From: Bacillus sp. AFS037270 | GTDB lineage: Bacteria > Bacillota > Bacilli > Bacillales_B > DSM-18226 | DNA length: 64,000 bases | Reading direction: 5' to 3' | NCBI RefSeq assembly: GCF_002585305.1 | Contig: NZ_NUNF01000020.1 | Location: 1-64,000, forward strand | Shown here: positions 35,915-45,333 of the stretch, in pieces | How the letters are laid out: the number at the start of each line of letters is the position of its first letter | Position numbering within the stretch: position 1 is the first letter of the stretch | Notes under the pieces: model-generated | Told to the model about the DNA's origin: nothing | What the model saw: the letters and a program-made list of their open reading frames with translations, nothing else | The model's database searches: none | Made by a program: the position numbers and the translations under genes

Positions 35915-38900
35915 AATTGTTGGCCTCAAGTATGATGGCATGCAAAAGCAATATAAAGATACCACTTTTAATTTCCATAATGAGGAGACATCAACAAATG
36001 GCCTTATTGCCATGATGAATGGGGGCGGGAAAGGTGTGTTCCTGCAAACGATTTTCCAAATACTCAAACCTGGAACTTCGTGGGGAAAACAAAACAATCG
36101 TTACTATCAACAATTCTTCTTTAATAATAAAGAACAATTTATTCCCTATACCTTTCATGTCCTTATTCAGTGGGAATTGGACGGTGCAGATTGCCGGCAT
36201 CTAGTCACGGGAGGAATGTTTTCGGCTGAACAGCGGATTTCGATGAGTGAAGAAAGTGGAAGTGAAAGTAAAACATTGGAGCAGGAAGCAAAGATCCTTC
36301 CTAATATTACATTTTATACAAGAGAATTTGAAAGGAAAGAAGAGGCAGCGCTAGAGCATATTCCACTCTATGAGAATGATGAGGTTGCTGAAACCGAAAG
36401 TTTGAAGGATTATTTAAAATGGAATGGATATGACGTTTACCGAGATACGAAGAAGCACTATCGCATCCTTGATACATACGGAATTAACCGTAAAGATTGG
36501 GATATTATGAAGGACATAAACAAGGATGAAGGGGGCGTTGGGAAATACTTTGAGGGAGCTGAGGATGATTATTCCCTGTTCCAAAAAAGAATTATTCCGA
36601 CTGTTAGTCAAGTCTTACATCGAACCGAACATCAAAAGAACGATCTTGTGGAGATTTTTAAGAGCCAGGCCAGTATCGCAAAAGACCTGCCTGTTCTCTT
36701 AAAAAGAGAACAAGCCCATAAAGAGTTTTTAGAAGACATTGTTCCATTTGAAGAACACCTTGATAAAGGAATAGAACATAAAGAAATTGTTCAGAAAAGT
36801 ATACAGGTAGGAAGACAACTGCTTGGTGCTTTAGAGCATTTGAAACAAACGGAAGAGGAAACGCTGCTTATTTTAGAAAAAGATATAGAGAAATTAATAT
36901 TAAGGCAGGCAGAATTACGTTATCAAAAAGACAACTTAGAGTATGCAAAAGCTCACAGAGAGGTTATGGATTGGGAAAAGAAATTAGTGGAAGAACGGAC
37001 CAAGCATACTTCTTTACAAGAGATTGTGAAAGAAAAACAGGAACGAAAAGAACAATTGGTGTTTCAACTGTTATTGAAAGAGTGGAGTGAAAACGAACAA
37101 AGTATACTCTCACTTTCGCAGCAGATAGAGAAATTGGAACAAAATAGCGGTTTAGAGCAAGTCAGTCAAAGAATGGATGAAATCAAAAAAGAAGCAAGCG
37201 TACAATGGGAACATGCCTATCTCTCCATCCAAGAAGCTGTTAAGCAGTATGTGGGGTATCAAAAGTTTCTAAATAAAAAAGGAACGGAGCTTTCTCGACA
37301 AGATAAACAAAAGACAAAAGACATTGCACAGCTTAGTACGGAAATTGATTTTCTCTATACGGATATACATAACTTTGAATCAAAGGAAGTGGCACTTGTT
37401 CAAGATTTTGGCGACCGCTTAACCTATGACTTAAAGGGGCTGATCGAGAATCTTTTTAAACAAATTGAAGACAGAAAGGCTAAGTTAGAAGAGTTGCAAG
37501 CAAAAGAGAGAGAATCGAGCGAAAGGAAAAATCAACTTGCTACTTCACATGGAACTCTCGTCCAATCCATTCAGTTCTCACAAGAAAAATGTGAAGAATT
37601 AAAGGTTACAAATGAACAGAAAAAGCAAAAAGAAACAAAACTGCTAGATAAGCTTCATGGTTTATTAGATGGTGTCACAGGGCCGTTTACCCACTCTCTC
37701 TTATCGAAGTATGCCACACAGATAGAAGAAATGCTGGTCCATAACCGAGAACAAGGGGAACAAATTAAAAAAGATCTTTGGGAAACACAACTTGATCATT
37801 CCTTAAATGATGAACATTTCTGGATTCCCAATAAAGATGTGAAAGAACTAAAGGAATGGATCGATGAGAAGACTGGTATTGATGTGTTTTATGGAACCCA
37901 TTTTCTTCAATCTTTAAGTTTAGATGAAATGACAAATTATCTCTTGATGTATCCGCTCCTTCCATATGGTTTAGTTGTCAATCAACATCAATGGCAAAAA
38001 ATTAATCAGCAGGTTCTTTCAGGAAGGATGTTTAAAAGTCCTGTTCCCATTTTCTTGCGTGAGGAAATGAACCGCGAAAATCCCCAACCATCCTTTGTGA
38101 TTATAAACGGAACAGAGAGAGAGCTATTAACAGATAAAAATCTATTTACTAACTGGAAAATAAAGATTGCTAAACAAATAGACGAGAAGAAAGATACCCT
38201 CGTTGAAATGGAAAAAACAGAAACTTCCTTACGTCGTATTTTAAAAGAAATCGATCGTTTTTTATTAGGCGAGCTATCTAGTGATATAGAAAGAGCACTG
38301 CATCAAGAACAGAACGCTCTTCTTTCAAAGAAATCGAAATTACAGGAAATCACCACACAGGAAGATAAAGAAAAAGAATTACTGCTTCAGCTCAAAGATC
38401 AGATGGAAACTACAAAGCGAAAAATAGGGAAGCTTTCTAAAGATGTTGATGCATTAGAGCTGTTTGACCAAGAAAAGACCCTATATCAAGAAAATAAACG
38501 GGTGAGACTGGAGAAAGAGAAACAAAAGGACGCCTTAGGTTCTCTGCAGCAAGAAATAGTAAAAGAGCACCAAGACATCGTTGACCTGCAAAACAAGTGG
38601 AATCAAACGTATCTAGAATGGAAACTTACAACCGAACAAAATATCAAGGAGATTTCCTTCTTTATAGAGGGAGCAGCTTTTCCTACTGATGAAAAAGCAG
38701 ACCAAAGTGAAGAGGTCCCCCGCCTATCCCAACATTTATTAAAAGAGATAAATGGAAGTATTGAAGAGCTAAAACAGCTCCAAAAATCAAAGGAAGAACA
38801 GGCTAGAGAACTACTTGTTATTCAAGCAAGAAAAGAAACCGAACAAAAGCAGCAAAAGAAATTAGAGAAAAAACTCGATTCACAAAATAAGGATTGGAAT

Positions 38901-40361
38901 CAAGCTCCAGAACCGGATGAACCTATTAGTATATTAGAAAATATGCTCCAAACCGCACAAAAGGAGGCGAAGACTGCGGAAAAAGAAGAACGGGGACAAG
39001 GAACGGCTGTAACCGTAGCAGAAACCTCGTTAAAGCATGCCACTGAACAGCGCGACAAGTCAGGAAAGAAAGTGGAAAAGCATGAAAAACAGCCTGAAGC
39101 ATGGGAAGACCTTGACTTAGTAATAAAGGATGTAGAAATTAAAGACCAAACAAAATTAGCGAAAGAAGAAGTAAAAAAGGCTGAGAAACGCCAAAAAGAA
39201 ACTGAAACGAATATTACTGGATATGAAGGGGATTTATTAACCTTATCCGTTATCCTAAAAGAGGAAGCAGCGGCATTTACGGACGATGATGTAGAAAGAA
39301 TTAAGAGTCAAGGAAAAGCAGGAATCCTGTCCTGGTGTGAAGAACATCAAGCGATTCAGGAAGAAGGCCAAGAGAAGCACGCGAAAATCGAACAATCATT
39401 GCGTAATCTAAAGCTTACGATTGAGGGCAAAGATTGGGAGATTCGGTTTAAAAATGAAGTACTAACAACACTAGATCATATGGATACCAGGCATTATACG
39501 CATATCCAAAGCACTGTTAAAAATATGAAGCGTTTTTCACAAAGTGGATTGGAACAATTAGAACGAGATAAAGAAAGGGCAGAAAAGGCTCAAAACTTCT
39601 GGGCTAGCCGTGCCAGCATGAAAGTGATGAGTATTTCAGAGGCCATTCGTTCCATGATTGCGAAAATGAAGCTAAAAAATGAACGAGGGTCCTTCCCACT
39701 TGTCCAGCTCAAAGAAGACATTTTACCTAAAAAGGCAGAAGATATCGAACAACAATTGAAGAATCATTTTGTTGCTGCTATTAACAAAATAACCAAACAA
39801 TTTGATGTGATAGATGATTTTAATCAATCATTAGACCAAGAAATAAAACAACTCATTAGTGATGAGCAAATTTTATTTGTATCACTTCGAAATCGATATC
39901 CTGAGCTGCTCGTCTATAATATGCGAACCGATAATGCCTTTATGTACGGAAAACCGCAAAGAGAGCATTATTCAACATGGCAGACCATTAATCAAGGTTC
40001 TAAGACAAAATCCGATGGTAGTGGGGGACAAAAGTTATCGGCTCGAATGGTGATGATGATGATGTTATTATCAGTTAAAAGCGAAACAGACCAAAGCTGG
40101 GTTCCTTTAGTCTGTGATAATCCATTCGGACAAGCTGCATCGGCACATGTCCTTGACCCGATATTCGCAGTTGCTGAGAAACTGAAGTTCCAATTCATCG
40201 TCGTCACTCCACCCGAACTTGTGAAAACGGAAATCAGCCAAAGATTTGACGCTTATTATAAATTGGATTTCATTCGTGAAAAAGGAAAAGAAATTGTTTC
40301 GGATACGATCGTTCCAGCTTTTCGGATTTATCAGGGAGAGGAAGTCTCTGAAGTAAGGTAA
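35892..40361 (+). CDS. jetC: Wadjet protein JetC (SMC-like motor ATPase)
   Basis: The 1489-residue SMC/MukB-like ATPase has an N-terminal P loop at 43-48 (NGGGKG), very long charged coiled coils (about 300-1330) with a hinge-like globular region near 600-770, and a C-terminal head with SDGSGGQKLS (about 1374-1383) and the Walker B-like PLVCDNPFGQ (about 1405-1414). JetABC extrudes DNA loops so that JetD can cut small circles. The P loop has glycine where serine or threonine normally follows the lysine, worth checking against relatives. ATG 35892 follows agaggagg; GTG 35886 is also in frame. A terminator follows 28 bases after the stop. Confidence 0.92.
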   Translation: MPKIHRIRIVGLKYDGMQKQYKDTTFNFHNEETSTNGLIAMMNGGGKGVFLQTIFQILKPGTSWGKQNNRYYQQFFFNNKEQFIPYTFHVLIQWELDGADCRHLVTGGMFSAEQRISMSEESGSESKTLEQEAKILPNITFYTREFERKEEAALEHIPLYENDEVAETESLKDYLKWNGYDVYRDTKKHYRILDTYGINRKDWDIMKDINKDEGGVGKYFEGAEDDYSLFQKRIIPTVSQVLHRTEHQKNDLVEIFKSQASIAKDLPVLLKREQAHKEFLEDIVPFEEHLDKGIEHKEIVQKSIQVGRQLLGALEHLKQTEEETLLILEKDIEKLILRQAELRYQKDNLEYAKAHREVMDWEKKLVEERTKHTSLQEIVKEKQERKEQLVFQLLLKEWSENEQSILSLSQQIEKLEQNSGLEQVSQRMDEIKKEASVQWEHAYLSIQEAVKQYVGYQKFLNKKGTELSRQDKQKTKDIAQLSTEIDFLYTDIHNFESKEVALVQDFGDRLTYDLKGLIENLFKQIEDRKAKLEELQAKERESSERKNQLATSHGTLVQSIQFSQEKCEELKVTNEQKKQKETKLLDKLHGLLDGVTGPFTHSLLSKYATQIEEMLVHNREQGEQIKKDLWETQLDHSLNDEHFWIPNKDVKELKEWIDEKTGIDVFYGTHFLQSLSLDEMTNYLLMYPLLPYGLVVNQHQWQKINQQVLSGRMFKSPVPIFLREEMNRENPQPSFVIINGTERELLTDKNLFTNWKIKIAKQIDEKKDTLVEMEKTETSLRRILKEIDRFLLGELSSDIERALHQEQNALLSKKSKLQEITTQEDKEKELLLQLKDQMETTKRKIGKLSKDVDALELFDQEKTLYQENKRVRLEKEKQKDALGSLQQEIVKEHQDIVDLQNKWNQTYLEWKLTTEQNIKEISFFIEGAAFPTDEKADQSEEVPRLSQHLLKEINGSIEELKQLQKSKEEQARELLVIQARKETEQKQQKKLEKKLDSQNKDWNQAPEPDEPISILENMLQTAQKEAKTAEKEERGQGTAVTVAETSLKHATEQRDKSGKKVEKHEKQPEAWEDLDLVIKDVEIKDQTKLAKEEVKKAEKRQKETETNITGYEGDLLTLSVILKEEAAAFTDDDVERIKSQGKAGILSWCEEHQAIQEEGQEKHAKIEQSLRNLKLTIEGKDWEIRFKNEVLTTLDHMDTRHYTHIQSTVKNMKRFSQSGLEQLERDKERAEKAQNFWASRASMKVMSISEAIRSMIAKMKLKNERGSFPLVQLKEDILPKKAEDIEQQLKNHFVAAINKITKQFDVIDDFNQSLDQEIKQLISDEQILFVSLRNRYPELLVYNMRTDNAFMYGKPQREHYSTWQTINQGSKTKSDGSGGQKLSARMVMMMMLLSVKSETDQSWVPLVCDNPFGQAASAHVLDPIFAVAEKLKFQFIVVTPPELVKTEISQRFDAYYKLDFIREKGKEIVSDTIVPAFRIYQGEEVSEVR

Positions 40362-40388
40362 CACCATGATACAATCGAGGATTAACGT

Positions 40389-40423
40389 AAAAATCTCACT
40401 TTCATATGGAAGGTGGGATTTTT
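40389..40423 (+). terminator. terminator of the Wadjet operon
   Basis: The arms aaaaatctcactt and aaggtgggattttt pair with two G-T pairs and run into T. The convergent AraC gene could use the other strand. Confidence 0.75.
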
Positions 40424-40449
40424 ACTTGTAACAGGGAAATTAATCTATT

Positions 40450-41289
40450 TTAAAGTACACCATTTAGGTTACGATATTTTTCAGGTGGAATCCCGACCAT
40501 TTTCCTAAACGTAGCCACAAAATGGCTGGTGGAACGGAAACCCACTTGCAGGGCAATTTCACCGACTGTAATGCTATTGTTTTCTAAAAGGAGTTTCTTA
40601 GATTGCTGGATTCGTAAATTAACAAAATAGGCATATGGCGTCACGTGAAAGTTTTTTTGAAACAATGAATTCAGATGGCGTTTCGATGCATTGATAAAGA
40701 GTGCCATTTCATCAAGGCCGACATCGGGGTTGGAAAGTTGGGACTTCATCCAGTCAATGAGTGAATGTAACGTTACTAAATTACTGGTTTCTTTCAAGCT
40801 GTTTTTATTGGTTTTCCCGTATTTTTTTAGAAGCAGGAGAAATTCATAGACATTTGAGGAGGCACTTATGCTAAAGCTGTCTGTTGTCTCATCACTTTCC
40901 TTTAGCGCTTTATTTATGTAAGTTGAAATCGGTGCTTCCTGTTCCCAGTGAAAGAAAGCAGATTGATAGAGTCCAAGTGTAATTAGAATCTCTTTAACCA
41001 TCGTGCCACTGAATGTTACATAGAGTGTTTTCCATGGAGAGGAATCACTTTGTTCATTCTTATACGAATGGGCCATGTGCGGGAGGATGAGGACACCGTT
41101 ATTTGGCGGGAGATTTATTTTTTGATTTTGAAGCATGATAGATCCTAGTCCGCTAAAGGTTTGAATCCAATGGTAATAAGGATAACCTTTTGGACGTGTG
41201 ATAGATTCTTGTGCTGGATTATAACCAATAGTTTCAGCAAAAAGCGGCAGTTTACTTTCATTTAAAGGGATTAGGAAATGTTTTTTCAT
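40450..41289 (-). CDS. AraC-family regulator of the GH42 gene
   Basis: The 279-residue regulator has an N-terminal cupin-like sugar-sensing domain (RPKGYPYYHWIQTFSGLG near 33-50, ILPHMAHSY) and a C-terminal helix-turn-helix pair (about 180-275, with ITVGEIALQVGFRSTSHFVATF). It is divergent from the GH42 beta-galactosidase gene, 136 bases away, and is the obvious candidate for its activator. ATG 41289 follows ggaaaggagcg. Confidence 0.9.
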   Translation of the reverse strand: MKKHFLIPLNESKLPLFAETIGYNPAQESITRPKGYPYYHWIQTFSGLGSIMLQNQKINLPPNNGVLILPHMAHSYKNEQSDSSPWKTLYVTFSGTMVKEILITLGLYQSAFFHWEQEAPISTYINKALKESDETTDSFSISASSNVYEFLLLLKKYGKTNKNSLKETSNLVTLHSLIDWMKSQLSNPDVGLDEMALFINASKRHLNSLFQKNFHVTPYAYFVNLRIQQSKKLLLENNSITVGEIALQVGFRSTSHFVATFRKMVGIPPEKYRNLNGVL

Positions 41290-41372
41290 CGTTTCGCTCC
41301 TTTCCAGGAACCGGTTTGCAAAATGTTCCTTTTTATTATATCGCTTTCCATTATATTATATTTAATACCGTT

Positions 41373-41400
41373 TTGTAATCGCATACAATGGAAATATAAT
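41373..41400 (+). promoter_or_regulatory. sigma-A promoter of the GH42 gene
   Basis: TTGTAA (41373-41378), a 16-base spacer and TATAAT (41395-41400) lie 26 bases before the start codon. Confidence 0.6.
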
Positions 41401-41425
41401 GATACAAAGGAAAAAGGTGATTACT

Positions 41426-43444
41426 ATGATAAACGAAAAGCTCCCTAAAATTTGGTATGGCGGAGATTATAATCCAGAACAGTGGGAAAAAGAGGACTGG
41501 GATGAAGATGTCCGTATGTTTAAACTTGCAGGAATTGATGTAGCTACATTAAATGTTTTTTCCTGGGCGTTAAATCAAACCGATGAAGAGACTTACAATT
41601 TTTCATGGCTGGATGAACAAATTGATCGTTTATATCAAAATGGTATTTATACATGTCTGGCAACTAGTACTGCAGCACACCCTTCCTGGATGGCTAAAAA
41701 CTATCCAGATGTATTGAGGGTAGATTATCAAGGAAGAAAACGAAAGTTTGGCGGCAGACACAATTCCTGTCCGAACAGCCCAACCTACCGGAAGTATGCA
41801 GAACGGATGGCAGACCGGTTAGGAGAAAGATATAAAGATCATCCAGGAGTGTTGATTTGGCACGTGTCTAATGAATATGGCGGTTACTGTTATTGTGATA
41901 ACTGTGCTGAGAGTTTTAGAGAATGGCTTCAGCAAAAATACGGAAACTTAGATACTTTGAATAAAACGTGGAATACTCGATTTTGGGGCCATACGTTTTA
42001 TGATTGGGATGAAATTGTGCCGCCCAATGCTATAAGTGAAGAGTGGGGTGGGAGTTCTACTAATTTTCAAGGAATTTCCTTAGATTATCGCATTTTTCAG
42101 TCTGATAGCTTACTAGAGTGCTTTAAACTAGAGCGTGATGTCTTGAAAAAGTATACTCCTGATATTCCGGTAACAACGAATTTAATGGGTACCTATAAAG
42201 AGCTCGATTATTTTAAATGGGGCAAAGAAATGGATGTTGTTTCTTGGGATAACTATCCCGCCTATAATACACCAGTAAGTTTCACTGCAATGCGGCATGA
42301 TCTTATGAGAGGCTTGAAAAGCGGACAGCCTTTTATGTTAATGGAGCAGACGCCAAGTCAGCAGAATTGGCAGCCCTATAATTCGTTGAAGCGGCCTGGT
42401 GTAATGCGTTTATGGAGTTATCAGGCTGTGGCACGTGGAGCAGATACGATTATGTTTTTCCAATTGAGGAGGTCGGTTGGAGCCTGTGAAAAATACCATG
42501 GAGCGGTTATCGAACATGCTGGTCATGAAAATACAAGAGTTTTTCGGGAAACAGCTACACTTGGCAAGGAGCTGGCACATTTGTCCGATACCTTGCTCGA
42601 TTCTCGTGTACAAGTTAAGGTCGCAATCGTGTTTGACTGGGAAAACCGTTGGGCAACGGAATTATCAAGTGGTCCATCAAAGGCATTAGATTATGTAAAT
42701 GAAGTTCATAAATATTACGCGGCCTTATTTGGAGAAAATATAGCGGTTGACATGATTGGTGTGGAGGAAGATTTAAGCAAGTACGAAATCGTCCTTGCGC
42801 CCGTGTTATACATGGTCAAGTTAGGTTATGCGGATAAGATAAAAGAGTTTGTTCAAAATGGAGGAACGTTTGTGACGACGTTCTTTAGCGGAATCGTGAA
42901 TGAACATGATCTTGTCACCCTAGGCGGTTATCCAGGAGAACTGCGGAATCTCCTTGGAATTTGGGTGGAGGAAATCGATGCGCTGCCGCCTGAAATGAAA
43001 AATCAAATTGTCGTGAAAAAAGAAGCCGGCAGTCTAACCGGCACCTATGAGTGTAGTTTGCTGTTTGATATTATCCATTCAGAGGGTGCAGAAGTACTGG
43101 CTGAATATGGTTCGGATTTTTATGTCGGTACACCTGTAATTACGTGTAATTCATTTGGAAACGGAAAAGCGTATTACGTAGGAACATGCCCTGACACAGC
43201 GTTTTTAACGGATTTTGTCAAAACGATTTGTGAGGAAAAGGAGATAAAACCATTACTTGATGTTCCTAAAGGGGTGGAAGTGACGCAGAGAAGAAAGGAT
43301 GGCAGCTCTTACTTATTTGTCATGAACCACAATGCGTCAGCAGTTGAATTCGAGATTAGTGAAGGAACAGACCTGTTAACAAGTAAGGAATTAAACGGGA
43401 CAACCTCATTAGAGGCATATGGAGTCATGATTGTAAAACAATAG
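41426..43444 (+). CDS. GH42 beta-galactosidase
   Basis: The 672-residue enzyme hydrolyses terminal beta-galactosides and is typical in length for family 42. The catalytic acid is the glutamate in WHVSNEYGG (about 150) and the nucleophile is the glutamate in LMEQTPSQQNWQPYN (about 307). A zinc-type cysteine cluster (CYCDNCAESF) is present. There is no signal peptide, so it acts inside the cell. ATG 41426 follows aaaaaggtgatt. No transporter gene accompanies it. Confidence 0.95.
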   Translation: MINEKLPKIWYGGDYNPEQWEKEDWDEDVRMFKLAGIDVATLNVFSWALNQTDEETYNFSWLDEQIDRLYQNGIYTCLATSTAAHPSWMAKNYPDVLRVDYQGRKRKFGGRHNSCPNSPTYRKYAERMADRLGERYKDHPGVLIWHVSNEYGGYCYCDNCAESFREWLQQKYGNLDTLNKTWNTRFWGHTFYDWDEIVPPNAISEEWGGSSTNFQGISLDYRIFQSDSLLECFKLERDVLKKYTPDIPVTTNLMGTYKELDYFKWGKEMDVVSWDNYPAYNTPVSFTAMRHDLMRGLKSGQPFMLMEQTPSQQNWQPYNSLKRPGVMRLWSYQAVARGADTIMFFQLRRSVGACEKYHGAVIEHAGHENTRVFRETATLGKELAHLSDTLLDSRVQVKVAIVFDWENRWATELSSGPSKALDYVNEVHKYYAALFGENIAVDMIGVEEDLSKYEIVLAPVLYMVKLGYADKIKEFVQNGGTFVTTFFSGIVNEHDLVTLGGYPGELRNLLGIWVEEIDALPPEMKNQIVVKKEAGSLTGTYECSLLFDIIHSEGAEVLAEYGSDFYVGTPVITCNSFGNGKAYYVGTCPDTAFLTDFVKTICEEKEIKPLLDVPKGVEVTQRRKDGSSYLFVMNHNASAVEFEISEGTDLLTSKELNGTTSLEAYGVMIVKQ

Positions 43445-43507
43445 GAAGGAGACTATAGAACATATTTTCAACTGATTTAGGTAGTTTCAAGGAAACTGCA
43501 AGTAAAA

Positions 43508-43540
43508 ACATCCTTTTATCAATCAAAGGATGTTTTTTTT
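43508..43540 (+). terminator. terminator of the GH42 gene
   Basis: The perfect arms acatccttt and aaaggatgt with an 8-base loop are followed by eight T. Confidence 0.85.
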
Positions 43541-43618
43541 GCATAGAATAGCTCCTATGCGATTTCATTAATCAGTGGAGGAGACAAAAAGAACGCTCCT
43601 AAAAGGATGCGTTTTGCT

Positions 43619-43957
43619 TCAGATAGATTTTCTTGTGGAATATTCGGCAAGCCACTCAGGTATTGGAATTCGTTTTGTCTGTTTAGGTTCGCGTTCAATT
43701 CTCTCACGTCCTTTTTTCAGCCATTCTTGTAATGTTGCTGGATAATCAGTTTCTTCGCAAGGGAATACGGCAATGTCGGCAATCGCAGGAGGAAAAGGAC
43801 TTTTTCTAATGTGGTTTTTCAGCTTCGCCATCACCTGTTTATAGTCCATTTCAGAACAAACTTGGAACCATAGCAGAACCGTCTCGTCCTTCACCAAGAA
43901 GTGGGAATAAACCGATTCAATTAGTGTTAATAGTTTCACTACCTCTTCTTTCGTCAT
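43619..43957 (-). CDS. phage G39P-like helicase loader/inhibitor
   Basis: The 112-residue protein starts MTKEEVVKLLTLIESVY and contains LWFQVCSEMDYKQVMAKL and KSPFPPAIADI, the pattern of the N-terminal domain of the SPP1 G39P helicase loader family. G39P binds the replicative helicase G40P in the phage. ATG 43957 was chosen since aggagg lies seven bases before it and the upstream ATG is only one base from that site. It is the only phage-replication gene here. Its start overlaps the stop of a broken upstream frame as ATGA. Confidence 0.75.
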   Translation of the reverse strand: MTKEEVVKLLTLIESVYSHFLVKDETVLLWFQVCSEMDYKQVMAKLKNHIRKSPFPPAIADIAVFPCEETDYPATLQEWLKKGRERIEREPKQTKRIPIPEWLAEYSTRKSI

Positions 43958-44114
43958 TGCCATTCCTCCTGTACCACAATTTTACCTTCCTGAAATTTGC
44001 GTTCAACTGGTTCAAACATTGAATCTTTGCTTTTGGGGTTGTTTACCTTCTTTCTCCGTCTTTAGTAATGTCCTTATGGACTTTTCGTAATACATTTTTC
44101 TCTAATATTTCCAT
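43954..44114 (-). pseudogene. possible broken small gene coupled to the G39P-like gene
   Basis: On the reverse strand ATG 44114 opens MEILEKNVLRKVHKDITKDGERR and stops at 44043. In the -1 frame KKVNNPKSKDSMFEPVERKF continues to EEWQ and stops at 43954, overlapping the next ATG. Joining the frames near the aagaagg string at about 44048-44055 would give about 54 residues, charged and without a membrane segment. A frameshifted phage-type small gene is the simplest reading, but chance is possible. Confidence 0.35.
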
Positions 44115-44273
44115 TCTTCTTTCTGAAATCTAAAAAGGACAGAGTCAAAAAAATTTTTATAGTTTGGTTATATTAACTTTTTCTAGATTTCCAAGAACAC
44201 CAATTGCTTACATCGATGTTAAATTTAAAAAGGTAGTTATGTACAAAAATCAAAAGAGGAGCATACTTTTCAA

Positions 44274-45182
44274 ATGAACCAGAAATTTCTTTATATTATC
44301 GTCATCATTGCCCTGGGGTATCTATTAAAACGTTTCAATATTTTACAAGAAAAAGATGGACAAGTTATCTCGAAAATTATATTTAAGATAACTCTCCCTG
44401 CATTAGTCATTGTTACATTTGATTCTGTAAAAATAGAAATTTCTTTAATTTTAATTCCTATTATTGTCCTTATATATGGTGTAGTTACCACATGTCTTGG
44501 CTTATGGGTATTTAAAAAGGAGGAAAGGGAACTTAAGGGTTCATTTATGATCATGTCTTCAGGATATAATGTCGGCCTCTTTGCTTTTCCTCTTGTCTAT
44601 GCGATTTGGGGGATGAGTGGATTAACATATTTTAGTATGTTTGATGTAGGAACATCATTCCTTGTCTTTGGAATTGCCTATATTTTAGGAAGTTATTTTT
44701 CAGAAGAAGGGTTACGCCTCAGGCCTGTTGAAATTGGAAAAAAACTTAGTAAATCAATTCCTTTAATGACTTATGTAATTGCGAGTATTTTAAATTTCAG
44801 TCATATAAAATTACCTGACATGATTATTAATGTGGCGAGTACCATATCGGCAGCCAATATGCCCTTATCCTTATTACTTTTGGGACTCTATTTAAATTTT
44901 AAATTTGAGAAAAAATTTATAAAACCGATGTTGAAATTTTTAACTTTTCGATATGGTCTGGGATTACTTGTTGGTTTTACTTTATTTTTTCTTCTTCCAA
45001 ACGATGATATGTTTCGTTATACGATATTAATCGGCCTCGTACTGCCACTTGCTGCATCATCCATCACCTATAGCGTTGAATTTAAATATAGTATGGAAAG
45101 CACACGATTAATAGCAACTATTTCCAACATTACTATTTTAATTAGTATCGTTATCTTGTATATTTTTGCAAACTTTATTTGA
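44274..45182 (+). CDS. AEC-family transporter
   Basis: The 302-residue membrane protein has about ten hydrophobic segments in two halves and the AEC/auxin-efflux-carrier landmarks KIIFKITLPALVIVTF near 35-50 and SSGYNVGLFAFPLVYAIWG near 93-111. Bacterial members export or exchange malate, malonate or other organic acids; no substrate can be assigned. ATG 44274 follows aaaagagga. Confidence 0.88.
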   Translation: MNQKFLYIIVIIALGYLLKRFNILQEKDGQVISKIIFKITLPALVIVTFDSVKIEISLILIPIIVLIYGVVTTCLGLWVFKKEERELKGSFMIMSSGYNVGLFAFPLVYAIWGMSGLTYFSMFDVGTSFLVFGIAYILGSYFSEEGLRLRPVEIGKKLSKSIPLMTYVIASILNFSHIKLPDMIINVASTISAANMPLSLLLLGLYLNFKFEKKFIKPMLKFLTFRYGLGLLVGFTLFFLLPNDDMFRYTILIGLVLPLAASSITYSVEFKYSMESTRLIATISNITILISIVILYIFANFI

Positions 45183-45333
45183 TGAATCTCTGAGTTCAGG
45201 TTAAACTAGTTGAATGATGAACGGATTAATCGTCAGAGTTTTATTTGAGATGAATCTGAGCAGGTCAAAGGGATTTTAATGAAATTGAATTAAATAAGTA
45301 AACTAGATTATACATTGAAAGTTGGTAACCAAA

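Noticed and set aside
32536..40361. Housekeeping MukBEF/Mks condensin instead of Wadjet
   Set aside because: The TOPRIM/JetD gene and the order and sizes of the other three genes fit Wadjet; classical MukBEF lacks the TOPRIM nuclease.
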